A DNA stretch of 64,000 nt, taken from the NCBI GenBank assembly GCA_001936135.1, contig CP012819.1, positions 620,001 to 684,000 of the forward strand, given 5' to 3'. Below, in pieces: positions 13,501 through 22,333 of the stretch. The notes under the pieces were generated by a model. The model did not search any database and was not told the DNA's origin. It saw nothing but the letters and a program-made list of their open reading frames with translations. Made by a program: the position numbers and the translations under genes. The stretch comes from Saccharomycopsis fibuligera x Saccharomycopsis cf. fibuligera. Lineage: Eukaryota > Ascomycota > Saccharomycetes > Ascoideales > Saccharomycopsidaceae. Every line of letters starts with the position of its first letter. Position 1 is the first letter of the stretch.

Positions 13501-16126
13501 AATAATGGAGGCTTTCTTAAAGTTGATTGAGCAAGTGAAGTGTTATTATCAAAATGATAAAGAGTTAAATACTGGTCTTGATGTTATCAGCAACACTAAC
13601 TTGGCATATTTTGGAACAAAACAAAAAGCAGAATTTTTTGTGCTTAAGGGAATGTTTTTGGCTAAATTGAATAGTCAAGACAAGGCCAATCACGCATTTG
13701 CCACTGCTATTCAACTTGATAGTAATTTAGCTAAAGCTTGGGCCAAATGGGGGTTGTTTAACTATAGCCAGTTCAAACAATCCAACAGAAATTCTGATAC
13801 TAATGAAACCATGCAACATGCTAAAAATGCGTTAATTTGCTTTTTGCATGCCGTTGGCCTATACAAGAGTGCTAAGTCAAGAAGATACCTTGCTTTAATA
13901 TTGTGGTTGATTAGTCTTGATGATGAAAAGGGAACTTTGGCAGCCGAGTTCCAGAATTTCAAAGGTGAAGTACCAGTATGGTATTGGATTACATTTATTC
14001 CTCAGCTACTTACTTCATTATCACACAAAGAGGCCAAATTTGCTAGAAATATCTTGATCTTGATTGCTAAGTCTTATCCTCAAGCTCTCCATTTCCCATT
14101 AAGAACCACAAAAGAAGATTTCCTTGCTATTCAGAAGCAAATTGCTCAAAACTCTCAATTGAGAAACAAAGTATCCAATGAGAACGTTGCAAACGGGAAA
14201 AATGAGAATGGTACTACTCAAGTGCATAATAATGATCAGTCAAGTAATTCCAACGCAGCTTTGCCCAATGGCGGTAGCATCAATGGGTCTTTACCAAATA
14301 GTGGCAACAGTAGCATCAATACTAACGGTGTGAATGATAACAATATCAGTAATGGTAATAATAATGGTGGTGGTGCTACTGCTCCTCCTGCTGTCAATAG
14401 TCAACAGAGCTCACAAGGCTCGGGAGCAATACTGGAACCACCAAATATAAATAGCACACAAACTAGTGTGCTGCAGTTTAGTGATCACAATCATCCTTGG
14501 GAATATGTGGAGGAAATCATGAACATTTCCAAGACGGCATATCCACTCTTGGCCTTATCATTAGAATCTTTGGTAGCTCAAATCACTCAGCGGTTCAAGT
14601 CAAATGCAGACGAGGATGCGTATCGACTTATCGCTGCTTTGTACAATGATGGGATGCAATCTTTCAACAGAATGTTAAATCCAAAGGGCGATGGAAAACT
14701 TCCTGCTCATATGATTCACAATCTTATTAAATTTGCGGAAACTGTTTTGACAAGACAGGTGAGAGCTGAATTTGAAAAAGATTTTATTATTCAAAAGCCT
14801 AATTATGAAACATACATCAAGAAGTTAATTAAGTGGAAGGAAAGATTTGAAAACAAGTTGGACAGAAGATTCAACAAGATAAATCTTGAAAATTTGTGTC
14901 CTCATTTGACTGAGTTCCATCATCAAAAATTTGAAGACATTGAAATTCCTGGTCAATATTTGTTGAATAAAGACAACAACACTTATTTTGTAAAGATTGA
15001 ACGGTTTTTGCCAACTTTGGAAGTGGTGCGTGGCTATAATGCATGTTACAAGAGATTAAGAATAAAGGGTAAAGACGGGTCTATTCATCAATTTGCTGTG
15101 CAGTTTCCTTCGAACAGACACTCAAGACGCGAGGAAAGGATTTTCCAGCTTTTCCGAATATTTGATGGTGCATTCACAAGAAACGTTGAATGCCGCTCGC
15201 GTAACATTTCGTTGACTATTCCGATAGCGGTGGCATTATCACCGCATATTCGCATTTTATCAAATGACAGCAACGATGTGAGTTTGCAAGAAGTTTATGA
15301 GCAAGTTTGCAGAGAACGTACACAGGAAATTGAAAAACCATTTTTTTACATTACTGATAAGTTGAAAGCTACATTTGATCCAAGGTTGCCAAAGCCTGAC
15401 ATTGTCAGCACGATGACCGAAATCTTTAGTGCAGTGCAAACTTTGTTTGTTCCTTCTAATGTGGTGCATGATTTTTTCGCTAAACTCTATCCAAAATACG
15501 AAGATTTCTGGTTATTTAGACGTCAGTTTACCGCTCAATATGCTTCGTTTATCTTTATGACTTACATGATGAGCATCACTTCTCGTCAACCACAAAAGAT
15601 TCATATCAACATAGTGTCAGGTACTGTATGGACATCAGAAATGTTGCCAAACAAAACCAGTCATTCTAGCAATAGAAGATTGGTCAACATTCCAATGGAG
15701 AATAACAATGAAGAGCATCGTATTCCAGTTTTCCATAATCCAGAAGCAGTTCCATTTAGATTGACTCCAAACATACAAAAACTTATTGGTGATACTGGGC
15801 TCGAAGGGGTTCTTTCAGTGTATGTATTAGTAATTGCAAGATGTTTAGTGAGCCCAGAATTTGAGATTGAACACTTTTTAAGTTTGTTTGTTAGGGATGA
15901 GGTGATTTCATGGTTTGCACAGAATTTGCAATCAAGCGCACAAGGATCGCATCTCAGAGAGATTGTCAGAGTGAATGTCGATTTAATCACAACTAAGATT
16001 GCCAAAATTGGTCATGTTTCTTCAAGCACACCAATTACCACACAGTATGTCAATGAGCTTATTGCGTCTGCTGTTAATCCGCGTTCTCTTGCCCAATTGG
16101 ACTATTTGTGGAGACCGTATTTATGA
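4502..16126 (+). CDS. TRA1: Tra1, SAGA/NuA4 activator-binding subunit
   Basis: This 3874-residue giant is the PIKK-family pseudokinase that lets acidic activators recruit the SAGA and NuA4 histone acetyltransferases. The N-terminus (QIDDFAEKL, then LAELCDIVES) matches Tra1. Most of the protein is helical HEAT/TPR solenoid, then a FAT domain with WDDINVWNDLIVWRQHFFQL and a C-terminal PI3K-like domain ending in a FATC tail (SLAQLDYLWRPYL). The kinase-like region lacks a DFG motif, as expected for the catalytically dead Tra1/TRRAP family. An Asn/Ser/Gly-rich insert sits near residues 3220-3320, just before the PI3K-like part. The ATG at 4502 is the first in frame; the frame is open slightly upstream but without an ATG. 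Saccharomyces Tra1 is 3744 aa, so length fits and the gene looks intact. Confidence 0.97.
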   Translation: MGYVVQIDDFAEKLSSDASYQSKHAVLAELCDIVESFSGSREYAYFLEKLIPVFTILLNDVSVSFISSSPENKIRNSILETLHRLVLNDTFKPYSVDVLDIIVRTLKYENEDNGVLCIKIITSIHKSYKNDLVNKVQEFINIIYEIYSNSPDMVHKYFNDQSESVALNNQSDNNASSGDNTQITSTSTENTSNASTTTLAELGESDDLHSISSGEELLSKRELLHTMHSFKTLSECPITMVSILSSYKQLVSKVLVDFIPKIISLLQLEVESQRQERQQAESNGKLYTSVSPKIKNRTLYGEFIVSQVKATSFLAYIFIRDYSPNFFAKYHQIIPDLITRLLQDCPSELSAAKKELLHATRHILSTPYKSIFLPKLDLLFNEKILLGDGLTSRETLRPLAYSTIADFIHNIRAELTPQQLWKAVLMFCRILQDSSLAVNVSLMCAKLLLNLLERVTKLPTSESRKLYMIIIEAFCKRFTSLNHKFEFFLKQHKEFEKKREELEAKQALFNQANNSKLPPNPLLEEEATILDEEDDLNIEAIIAKECKNAGNNKQEVHAGQQQDVEMKDVDQVEKTKGQANDRSNNDNLSIYDLELAYPIQISKPPANDPLKDIKYLVRNLMNYLKPVVVHLRYTNPPSPSEDYNQQVWESVARDFSLEELNIFKDLFRESILCIRFFQADKVSQNSNKANEKLTFDIRSPNIPITATKEEKELMESLSIIYMKIDPSIFNEIMQSQFAFLVEQMNSNPALLHIPHFFLSNETISGNFMGILIDYLKQRLDKLGNLDSISAHIMLRLFKLFLLSLNLYPSQNEGVLLPHLNDLILKSLQLSTRAKEPLIYFYFIRILFKSIGGGRFEKLYKEVMPLMQKLLESLNKLIESARTPQERDICIELCLSIPVRLSKLVSMLHYLMRPLVLALNGSQDLVTQGLRTLELCVDNLNANYFDPIIQPVIDDVMKALWKHLKPLPYFYLHSHTAVRILGKLGGRNRSFIKPPTDLEAESVLNQKVEAHFNIKGLPNNSLISISSGINAAISILEDPRLNSSMKLTVHYRVNAFKYLSSVLQLMIDAQDVPENYQLLIESATEMLLKEEQLDDIPIANETIKDPRKFSNEEQLAERLLKAIFFSAGIEEVKDEVNELIANLCNHFTQLYIGKNLIRKIKHGRSFAVHHGEGKVYFDAGILFNVITYALSSLFPEVREAAINAIKQVSETCLIIFGSKEASLKFGLYSSLVAIFFHSCYDELYYNKLGGVMGLNVMVNDLNIPVEWFAKYQHELVRALFFVLRDTPNIIPALVVDMSKELIIKIVQGCNNEAKSFEELPTEMVSSLVYDLASSNPLVRRTSQEALHILSEITKVSKIDLISPCKTVLLNPIFAKPLRALPFPMQIGHIEAITYWLGLPHKEAEFNDEMQRLLLEVVSLVEAEDSMLTSSDRLIDFDTREQLTELRVVCIKLLTIALSKPEYTMTQPGLTRLRILAIFFKTLAASEKAIVDASHVGLRSALAQNSKLPRELLQNGLRPMLMNLSDYRKLTVSNLETLARLLVVLVNYFKVEIGKKLLDHLNSWAMPALLHQIAGYDLSNNKVMQIINAIFNIFHLLPAKAHVFIPDVLQTLEKIESNLRRVDSSSCRPPVAKFIDKYANEASEYFAGQFLSRKMQSLHAYFVEECPKLKETTKANISKFLNLLINEQNFYDKVIKFSNFVDLAMAVSLDSDQWFKKQGDVLIKLFDVSKGIVEKYSQDPHNQAYHFQLLHSMDKLQKLIVKFFHVSGDDTLLISLIDALNAYNVPNTTTLDDFIMDSIVRSRDVKQRQKYLARCIELVTENQYSVPTKVYILKQIFNPILLFEQLGKGSIKTLFKTDDEDKAAPEWLALLHSRIWKSTSATITNHTAGEVDSYRFELLQLTSILLKYNPGSLESLRKDVIKFSWNFMKLDDTLTKYAAYMVTCYFIHAYDTHVKITTHMFFALLRANNIDSRYIVKLSLDLLAEVMPTRMSKCDEEGSWLKWPRRVISENGFLINNIFNVYRFIVQHGDLFFDARDHFIPNAITAMGKLTLLPNLSVDNQTLAIELSELILNWEKKAFVVKNEVAKQEGTEKQSSSFSSNSDSLLDYNIPLGQKEAFVTFLVRYICISTQRASSNELGRRALAVLYEILSPNYWPDVSVKLAFFEKFLINTDLSSGNINLLGYCWNALEVLGVALEHKSSEWIVGNITALQTLLEKCIRTFNHDIQEVLQRVLRIILKAVNDETNEEAESEEIKNFMTLLITVISEDLSNTSSLSAGITLFSTLAVYKPVKLNPLIPSMIKTFGKLCKDHVTIMSQKHSPENSSQVEDEAKMTSKLLSKILDFATMRIAFFGDHRRIFLSILAQFIERLYDKDLLKHIINVVYKWIFSNPSPYPTHKEKAAILLKMMGFESRREIPVALSKKYLKIIIKIFEDRSEQTTDLTMRLEHAFLIGTRFVDVGIRQRFMSILDNSLPQNIKDRLYYVIKEQNWEDLADFPWLIQALELLFGAFDAEHNVKLSSKEYKFAPLGYIGELVDSKSRAKQPKNEQLTQFLGNHKKFLQQANSIQARDIINPLIEVLRNDVNSINLTWTEVFPVTYKCIAESERPDFVNSFTSLLSKEYHLRQVNNKLNGIQVLLASAAKCEGLNIPPHLSKYLGTTFGAYYFAMQNLEKNASASGIGSISGDEEAQDALLEVYTAIDDKDMFYGLWRRRAKYSLTNSALSYEQIGMCDMAMRYYEHAQIKTRTSTLPYSESEYALWEDNWISCAEKLQHWDILTELAKHENYTDLLLECGWRVANWNDDKEPLEQSVKTVIDVPTPRRQTFQTFLCLQDFAQQKKSLNDVLKLCDEGVQLSLKKWAALPTRFTNAHTSMLHVFQQYVEFTEASQIYSLLVTTNTQNIEVKLQELKRVLQAWRERLPNVWDDINVWNDLIVWRQHFFQLVNNIYIPFLQTGKANTYSQVYCGYHETACVINRFAHVSRKHGLDDVCIQQLNKIYNLPNIEIMEAFLKLIEQVKCYYQNDKELNTGLDVISNTNLAYFGTKQKAEFFVLKGMFLAKLNSQDKANHAFATAIQLDSNLAKAWAKWGLFNYSQFKQSNRNSDTNETMQHAKNALICFLHAVGLYKSAKSRRYLALILWLISLDDEKGTLAAEFQNFKGEVPVWYWITFIPQLLTSLSHKEAKFARNILILIAKSYPQALHFPLRTTKEDFLAIQKQIAQNSQLRNKVSNENVANGKNENGTTQVHNNDQSSNSNAALPNGGSINGSLPNSGNSSINTNGVNDNNISNGNNNGGGATAPPAVNSQQSSQGSGAILEPPNINSTQTSVLQFSDHNHPWEYVEEIMNISKTAYPLLALSLESLVAQITQRFKSNADEDAYRLIAALYNDGMQSFNRMLNPKGDGKLPAHMIHNLIKFAETVLTRQVRAEFEKDFIIQKPNYETYIKKLIKWKERFENKLDRRFNKINLENLCPHLTEFHHQKFEDIEIPGQYLLNKDNNTYFVKIERFLPTLEVVRGYNACYKRLRIKGKDGSIHQFAVQFPSNRHSRREERIFQLFRIFDGAFTRNVECRSRNISLTIPIAVALSPHIRILSNDSNDVSLQEVYEQVCRERTQEIEKPFFYITDKLKATFDPRLPKPDIVSTMTEIFSAVQTLFVPSNVVHDFFAKLYPKYEDFWLFRRQFTAQYASFIFMTYMMSITSRQPQKIHINIVSGTVWTSEMLPNKTSHSSNRRLVNIPMENNNEEHRIPVFHNPEAVPFRLTPNIQKLIGDTGLEGVLSVYVLVIARCLVSPEFEIEHFLSLFVRDEVISWFAQNLQSSAQGSHLREIVRVNVDLITTKIAKIGHVSSSTPITTQYVNELIASAVNPRSLAQLDYLWRPYL

Positions 16127-16730
16127 TTTACTCACTACACTTTTCCTTATTTTCCTATTTTTTTATTTTTTATTTTTGTTTTTATCATTTTGCTGCATTT
16201 TTTATATTATGGTTATATTATCGTCAAAACTTTTTGTTATAGTTAAAAATGCCTTTCGGACAAATCATAGGCTATAGGCTAGATTGCTAGTTTACTCTTA
16301 TTACTGTCTTATTATTTGAATGTACACTAGTCTTAGTTTTTATTGGTATGTATGTAGATTTGGAAACTACTTTGATTATTTGAACAACCTTCATAGCAAT
16401 TCAGACAACGGGATCATAAATAAATCACATATCCGTTTCATGTAAACATACTTCCGTTTTCGGCTAAAGTGGTGCGCTGTGTCAGCGTTCAGTCAGCAGC
16501 AGAATGCGGCAAGTTTCTGCGAAGCGATTAGTGTGAAGCGCTATCGATAAAGCTAAACTGTGCAGATTCGCCGCCAGCAGCACGAGAAAAAAAATCAAAG
16601 AACCAGAGATAGACAACCAGACAGAAAGATAGGTACAATTGATAGTGGAAGGGAATACTTTAGTACAGCACAACACGACAGTCACAGTGACATACACCAT
16701 TTGAAATACACGTATAGAGGTCGCAAAGCG
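16127..16730. other. Intergenic region TRA1 to RING/WD40-like gene
   Basis: AT-rich at the TRA1 end, more mixed from about 16440. The reading frame of the next gene is open back to about 16560 but has no ATG before 16731, so the upstream part is treated as leader. Nothing else is recognised. Confidence 0.5.
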
Positions 16731-18453
16731 ATGTCAAAACCAGCAAGGACCCCGTCCCAGGTGATGGTGGACAGCTTTTTGAAAGGTCTTCAAAGCTCGC
16801 TCTACTTACCAGCGCGATTACAAGAATCACCGCTGCTGATTATGCTTCTGCTGCTGCTGGTACAGCCGCCGTTGCAACCGCTTTCGCATATGTCAAAACA
16901 TGGCGATTCTGAGAGCAGTTATTGTGCGAGCGAAGAGGAAAAAGACCCACTGTCGTATATTTCTGATACATTGGAGAAGACTGACTTGAATGATGAAGAT
17001 AAATTTGGAGCAGCAGAGGCAACAACAGCAGCCGCCGAAGGAGAAGTGATATTCGATATTGTTAGTGATGCTTCTATGTTAACATGTGGATGCATTGTGT
17101 CTGAAAAGCTTGCTGTTCAGTGTATGAGCAAAGAAACTGCTGGAGCAAAATTTTTTTTTTGTCCAGTGTGCAAAAAATCAAAGCTGAAAATACTTTCGTC
17201 TGTGATACCACTCAGAACTATATATTCCGAGATACAAAATTTCAAACGCATTACAGAAAACACAGAATTTGTTAATACTACCAATAATGATACTAGCACA
17301 GGAATGAAGCCAGAGGCTGGGAGAACTGATAGTGTGAAAAGTTTCAAGTCCAGAAAAAAAATATTAAAACTGTCTCCGTCACAGCTACATGTCCAGCTTC
17401 ACTCGTCATCAACATTGCAACCAGGTACCGGTGGCGCATCACACCAGAAGACAGCGCCAGCACCATTAAAAAAAGGCAGTCTATATACCGAATCTTCTTC
17501 ACGGCTTAGCCCTCATTCTTCAAGAAGCAAGAATAAAGTTTCGCTTTTGACATTATTTCAGGTGACTGCATTGAGAATAAAGGATGAAGAGTATCAAAAT
17601 ACTGAGGATGATTTAGACACGCAGTTTAATATATATGAGAACAGTCATAAAGAGACTACACAGACCATAAGTGCCACTAGCAGTGACAATGGTGGTGGAA
17701 AAGGCAGTAGTGTTAAAAATGGTCATGGTGGTGGTAGCAACACCACCAAATCCAAATTCGAAAATATTGGCACTAATGACCGAGCAGATGTTGTGACACA
17801 TTCTCAGTACACAAGCTCGTCGTCACCAAGGACAGTACTCAAAACTCCATTATCCAATTCAGTATTCACAGAAAACTCGCAAACAACGGCGACAACAGCG
17901 CCAAACATACAGAACTTATTCAGAACTAGATCACACTCATCAAGTAGATCGGTAAATACAATAACTGATCGCACATCAACGGCACAAACAAAGACTAGTA
18001 TTGGTACGCCTACTTCATCAACCGGAGGACCATCGAACGCTTCTTTACCTGCTCCTAGGTCCGATAATGCAGCATTTGTGTCTTCTTCTGGCAGTGGATT
18101 GCATGTTCCTGCTCCTATTACTATTCCTAAGCCGAAGTCCACTGGTAGCTCTTTATTTTCAGGAGGCGCAATCGCTATGCCTTCTGGTGATTTTTTTAGG
18201 GTCGCTAGTGCAGCTTTTGCTGAAGATAGCCATATTAAGGCCTCAAACAAGCCGTCTTTCAATAGCTACAAAAATAAGGATAAGAACAATAACATAGATA
18301 ATAATAAAAATACAACAACAACAACAATAACAACAACAACAAGTGCTCCTCCTCCTCCTCCTCCTCCTCCTATTACTACTACTACTACTACTACTACTAC
18401 TAATAATAATAATAATAATAATAGCATTAATAATAATAGTAATAATAATAATG

Positions 18454-18505
<52 letters not shown>

Positions 18506-18543
18506 TAATAATAATAATAATAATGATGATAATGATGATGATA

Positions 18544-18580
<37 letters not shown>

Positions 18581-20141
18581 TAATAATGATAATCATGATA
18601 ATCATGATAGTGATAATATTAATAATATTGGCACCAACAGTAGCAGCAGCTATAACACCATGGGTAATGCGCTTAGCTCTGCGAGGGAAGTTTCTGGTGA
18701 GCCTGCCAAGTATCAAGATTTCACCCCGAAAGAGGAATTTAGTAAAGAGTATCGGTTTGCGAATAATTTCCCAATCTATCGTAAAAGGCTACAATACTCC
18801 ACCCAAGCCTCTAAGATGAAATCATTATTGAAGCGGTCAGACTTTATTGGCACAGCAATTTCCCCCGATGCTACCAAATTTGCCTTACTTCAAGATCAAA
18901 AATGGATGGTATATACCATACACCCAGATTCTAACATTGCTCCGCTGTTGCTATGTTGTGGAAAGAATAATGGACATTATGGGATCAATTTCGAAAATCT
19001 TAAGAAACTTAACCATAAATTTTACAGTGAGGAGAAACTCAAAAGCGTATGTGGAGATGAAATAACAAGGGAAATGATTGCTAAGGGAAATTGGTCGTTT
19101 GAATATTGCGCTCTCAGCAACAACTATTTGGTGGTTGCTGGGAAAAGAGTCATCAAGATGTACGATTTGAGAAAAGTTGGCAAGCCAGTGTATACACATA
19201 ATATTGGGTTACCTATTCGATGTATTGATATTTCTCCGAATGAACAATTTATTGCTTGCGGGTTAACGGGAAAAGATAAGATAACTGATTCCGAGGGGAG
19301 CTTGATTATGCTATTTGAGCTATATTATGAAGACAGCAACCATTCTGGCGACACTGGTGCTGGCGTTGGTGTTTATGAACAACTGTCGATAGCTAGTTCT
19401 CATTCGTCTAGTCATAGCCTGTTATTATTGGGCAGTAAACGACTGACGAGCCCTTCGGTGGAACGCAAAGACTACTATCTGATATTGTCAGCAGCAAATT
19501 CATCATTGATTACATTACATTACAAGGATCCAATCAATATTGTGAGTTTCTCAAGCGATGCCAAACTTTTGAGTGTTTCCACCGCATTGGAATCGCGATT
19601 CATGGTGATTAACATTTCAAAACCGTCTGATCCCCGGCTCGTGATGAAAGCTAGTCGGAAATTGGATACTTCATATGAAAGTGAAGGTATTACTGATTTG
19701 TGCTTTTTTGGCGAATACAACAAATACTTGACAGTATCATCAGTGGCATTTAATGCTCCGTCGTTGATATTGGAAACGAGAATTTCGAATTTGAGAGAAT
19801 CGCAATCGGTTGCACATCCACGAATGCTCCTCAAGGTGGAAGAAATTGGATCACTGATTCACAGATGTACTGTTTCACCGAGAAACGATGCTTTTGCATT
19901 TTTGAACAAAAAGGGTTCAGTCTATATTATGCATCTCAATAAGAATTTTGAGAGGAAAAGGATTGTTCTTGCTGGTGATGTGATGAGCGCTACAAAAAAA
20001 AGTGAAGCGGCCAGTATGCGGTTTTCTAAGGATGGGTACAAGTTGTATGTTGTTGATCGGAAAGGAATTTTGTACATTGAAGACTTTATTGCTGGAACGC
20101 CGCAAAACCACGACGTGACAAAATGCAAATCTATAATATAG
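16731..20141 (+). CDS. RING-like/WD40-like protein, possibly SPS-sensor Ptr3
   Basis: From ATG 16731 the product has 1136 residues. Seen: an N-terminal cysteine cluster (LTCGCIVSEKL, then FFFCPVCKKSK about 30 residues on) resembling a RING/U-box zinc fold; a long Ser/Thr/Asn-rich middle; an Asn/Asp run of about 80 residues encoded near 18400-18620, with ProX8 and polyThr tracts before it; and a folded C-terminal part of about 450 residues with WD40-like segments (IGTAISPDATKFALL, IRCIDISPNEQFIACGL, ITDLCFFGEYNKYLTV). This order recalls Ptr3, the cytosolic adaptor of the Ssy1-Ptr3-Ssy5 amino-acid sensor, but the match is from memory and partial. Any RING-plus-propeller scaffold is possible. 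That it is a real gene is near certain; the family is about 40% likely. Confidence 0.85.
18346..18620 (+). repeat. Trinucleotide run coding Pro, Thr and Asn/Asp tracts
   Basis: CCT, ACT and then AAT/GAT codons repeat almost without break, giving about eight Pro, a Thr run and an Asn/Asp run of about 80 residues. The near-pure AAT portion is a microsatellite and probably length-variable between strains. The opposite-strand and shifted-frame ORFs here are shadows of the repeat. Confidence 0.9.
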
Positions 20142-20563
20142 GATAGATGAAGGATATTGAAAATTGATGACAAGCAGGTAATACAATAAACATATTCCTA
20201 GCTAAATAGTCTATGATTGCGTAGGACGTTTTAATTGGGAAGTACTATAATATTCTTTTCGATAAACACTTTATTTTGGCAGTTTTTATCGAATGTTTAT
20301 TTAGAAGTATTCTGGCAGTTATGCTACAAAGTACAAGTTTGTAAATCACCATAACCCGGGAAAGTATGTTTTCTCGAAAGCACTAACATCTGTAGAACTT
20401 TAAACTTTCCCATCACATGTTTTAAAGGCATGACGATTATGATCTTTCTTGAATGAGCTGACATGAATATGTAAATATCATGATCTCTTTTGCTCTGCTA
20501 TGTTGAGTTTAGTTGTACTTATCGCTTGATAATGCCCTTTGCTGCACTCCGAAGTGCCACTAC

Positions 20564-20570
20564 TGACTCA
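20564..20570 (+). promoter_or_regulatory. Gcn4-type site (TGACTCA) upstream of PUT1
   Basis: A perfect TGACTCA, 282 bases before the PUT1 start and 22 bases before the first CGG-N10-CCG element. It fits general amino-acid control but could also be read by other bZIP factors. Confidence 0.5.
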
Positions 20571-20591
20571 GTTTCCGATTTCTGATACATG

Positions 20592-20607
20592 CGGAAAGTT
20601 GCTCCCG
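20592..20607. promoter_or_regulatory. CGG-N10-CCG Put3-type site, distal
   Basis: CGG and CCG triplets are separated by exactly ten bases (CGGAAAGTTGCTCCCG). Put3, the Zn2Cys6 proline-responsive activator, binds inverted CGG triplets with N10 spacing in Saccharomyces PUT1 and PUT2. Position in the PUT1 promoter supports the call. Confidence 0.75.
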
Positions 20608-20671
20608 TCTGGTGTAAGGGTGTTGTTCGCTTAAATATTCTGTGATTGGACTTCCAATCTTTTGCGACTAG

Positions 20672-20687
20672 CGGAACAGCAATTCCG
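20672..20687. promoter_or_regulatory. CGG-N10-CCG Put3-type site, proximal
   Basis: A second exact CGG-N10-CCG (CGGAACAGCAATTCCG), 80 bases after the first and 165 before the PUT1 ATG. Two spaced copies make chance occurrence unlikely and support proline-dependent induction. Confidence 0.75.
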
Positions 20688-20851
20688 CCCAGAAAAATAA
20701 TCGGCAGCTGCTCTAATCATTCTCGAGCTATAAATCTCGGAGCACACGACTAGATAAGATTCTGCTTTTGTTGTCTCTGTACTTCTGTTCTTCTCTACAT
20801 TACTATCGACAAATTTTAACGGCAGACGTACAATACACAACACGATATAAG

Positions 20852-22333
20852 ATGTCTTCAAAGTTTGTTGTTGGCACTTCTAGAACCGCTTTATCGCTGG
20901 TTGGTCGTGTTTCTGCAATTAAACCTACTTCTGCTGCTATTAAGGCACCATTTTTCAGTAGCAGTATTCAAAGACGCCATTTCAATAATAATGCCATCAA
21001 GGCCAGCAGCACTGCCCAACCAGGTGCTGCTACTACCCATGTTGATGCTGCTGGTAATGCTGCAGCCAAAGCTAGCAGTAACGCCAAGCTCAAGTACCTC
21101 GAAACTCTCAGCACCAGGGACTTGATTTCGTACTTTGTCATTGGTTTGGCAACTTTAAACAAAACCACTTTGAAACTTGCTACTAAGAGTTTTCCGTATA
21201 CTCCAACGAGTATTATTAAACTTTTTATCTCAAACATTTATTGCGGCGGTGATACTCCTCAAGACGTTATTGCCACGGGAAAAAAATTGGCTACTAGAAA
21301 CATCAACAACATGATGATTAGTTACACGGTGGAAGATAGCGATGGGACCAAGAACTTAGACATTAATCAAATTGTCCAAGAGACAATCAATTCTATTGAT
21401 AGTATATTGATCCCACATACTGAAGCTGTTATTAAAAAGAGTATTGAGAATGGTGGCACCGCTAATGATATCCCAGCTGGGTATGTTGCTTTGAAACCAA
21501 GTGCATTGGTTGCTAATCCTGCTGATGTTATGAAAAATTACAAGGATCCAGCATTTGCTAGTCAATGGCAAGAATTGATTGACAATTGCTCCAGAATTAT
21601 TGAGCATATTTATCAAAGAAATCAAGTCATGTTGGAAAAGTGTCCAGATAGACAAATCCCATTGCTTGTTGGGGTTATTGACGCTGAAAAATACGAGTTA
21701 CAACAAGCTGTTTACGAGTTGCAAAGAATTCTTTATCAAAAGTATAATCCTGCGGGTAAACCAATTTCTGTGGTTGGTACCATTCAAATGTACTTGAAAC
21801 AGTCTTATGATGTTCTTTTGAAAGATCAACAACTTGCTAAAGAAGGCAATTATAAAATTGGGGTTAAATTAGTCAGAGGTGCATACATTCATACAGAACC
21901 AGATAGAGGAGTTATCCATAATACCAAACATGACACAGATGTAAACTATAACAAAGGTGTTAAGCATGCTATTGAAGATATTTTAACTGCGAAAGAGCCA
22001 ACTATCGGCCATTTGGTTGTTGCTTCACATAATAGGGAATCACAGGTAAATGCTACCAGCTTGCTTTCACAACACCAAGACAACAAAATGAAAAATAATA
22101 TTACGTTGGGCCAATTGCTTGGCATGGCAGATGATATTACTTTTGATTTGGTTTCTAATTACAACGTTAAAAATATTATCAAGTATGTTGCTTGGGGTCC
22201 ACCTCAAGAAACTAGAGATTATTTGTTGAGAAGATTAGAGGAAAACGGAGATGCCGTTAGAAACGATAATGGTTGGCCATTAGTTAAGGGTGTGGTGGGA
22301 ACTTTGCTCAGAAGAGCATTCTTTTTTAAATGA
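20852..22333 (+). CDS. PUT1: Proline dehydrogenase, mitochondrial
   Basis: The 493-residue flavoenzyme oxidises proline to pyrroline-5-carboxylate in mitochondria, the first step in using proline as a nitrogen source. The first 60 residues are rich in Ser, Ala, Arg and Lys and poor in acids, as in a mitochondrial targeting peptide. The catalytic barrel follows, with IGVKLVRGAYIHTEP and the C-terminal RDYLLRRLEENGDAV, the substrate-binding Arg-rich motif of the family. ATG 20852 is chosen because it opens the targeting peptide; the frame is open upstream without an ATG. The length is close to the Saccharomyces protein (476 aa). The promoter has two Put3-type sites, a Gcn4 site and a TATA box. 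Confidence 0.96.
   Translation: MSSKFVVGTSRTALSLVGRVSAIKPTSAAIKAPFFSSSIQRRHFNNNAIKASSTAQPGAATTHVDAAGNAAAKASSNAKLKYLETLSTRDLISYFVIGLATLNKTTLKLATKSFPYTPTSIIKLFISNIYCGGDTPQDVIATGKKLATRNINNMMISYTVEDSDGTKNLDINQIVQETINSIDSILIPHTEAVIKKSIENGGTANDIPAGYVALKPSALVANPADVMKNYKDPAFASQWQELIDNCSRIIEHIYQRNQVMLEKCPDRQIPLLVGVIDAEKYELQQAVYELQRILYQKYNPAGKPISVVGTIQMYLKQSYDVLLKDQQLAKEGNYKIGVKLVRGAYIHTEPDRGVIHNTKHDTDVNYNKGVKHAIEDILTAKEPTIGHLVVASHNRESQVNATSLLSQHQDNKMKNNITLGQLLGMADDITFDLVSNYNVKNIIKYVAWGPPQETRDYLLRRLEENGDAVRNDNGWPLVKGVVGTLLRRAFFFK

Larger units (their letters stand above)
20142..20851. other. PUT1 promoter region
   Basis: Contains a Gcn4-type TGACTCA at 20564-20570, two CGG-N10-CCG sites (20592-20607 and 20672-20687) and a TATAAAT box at 20729-20735, 117 bases before the PUT1 start. 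The first 350 bases are AT-rich with no recognised feature. Confidence 0.7.

Noticed and set aside
18243-18819. ORFs of 150-odd codons made of Ile, Met or Leu on both strands
   Set aside because: Pure shadows of the AAT/GAT microsatellite inside the RING/WD40-like gene.
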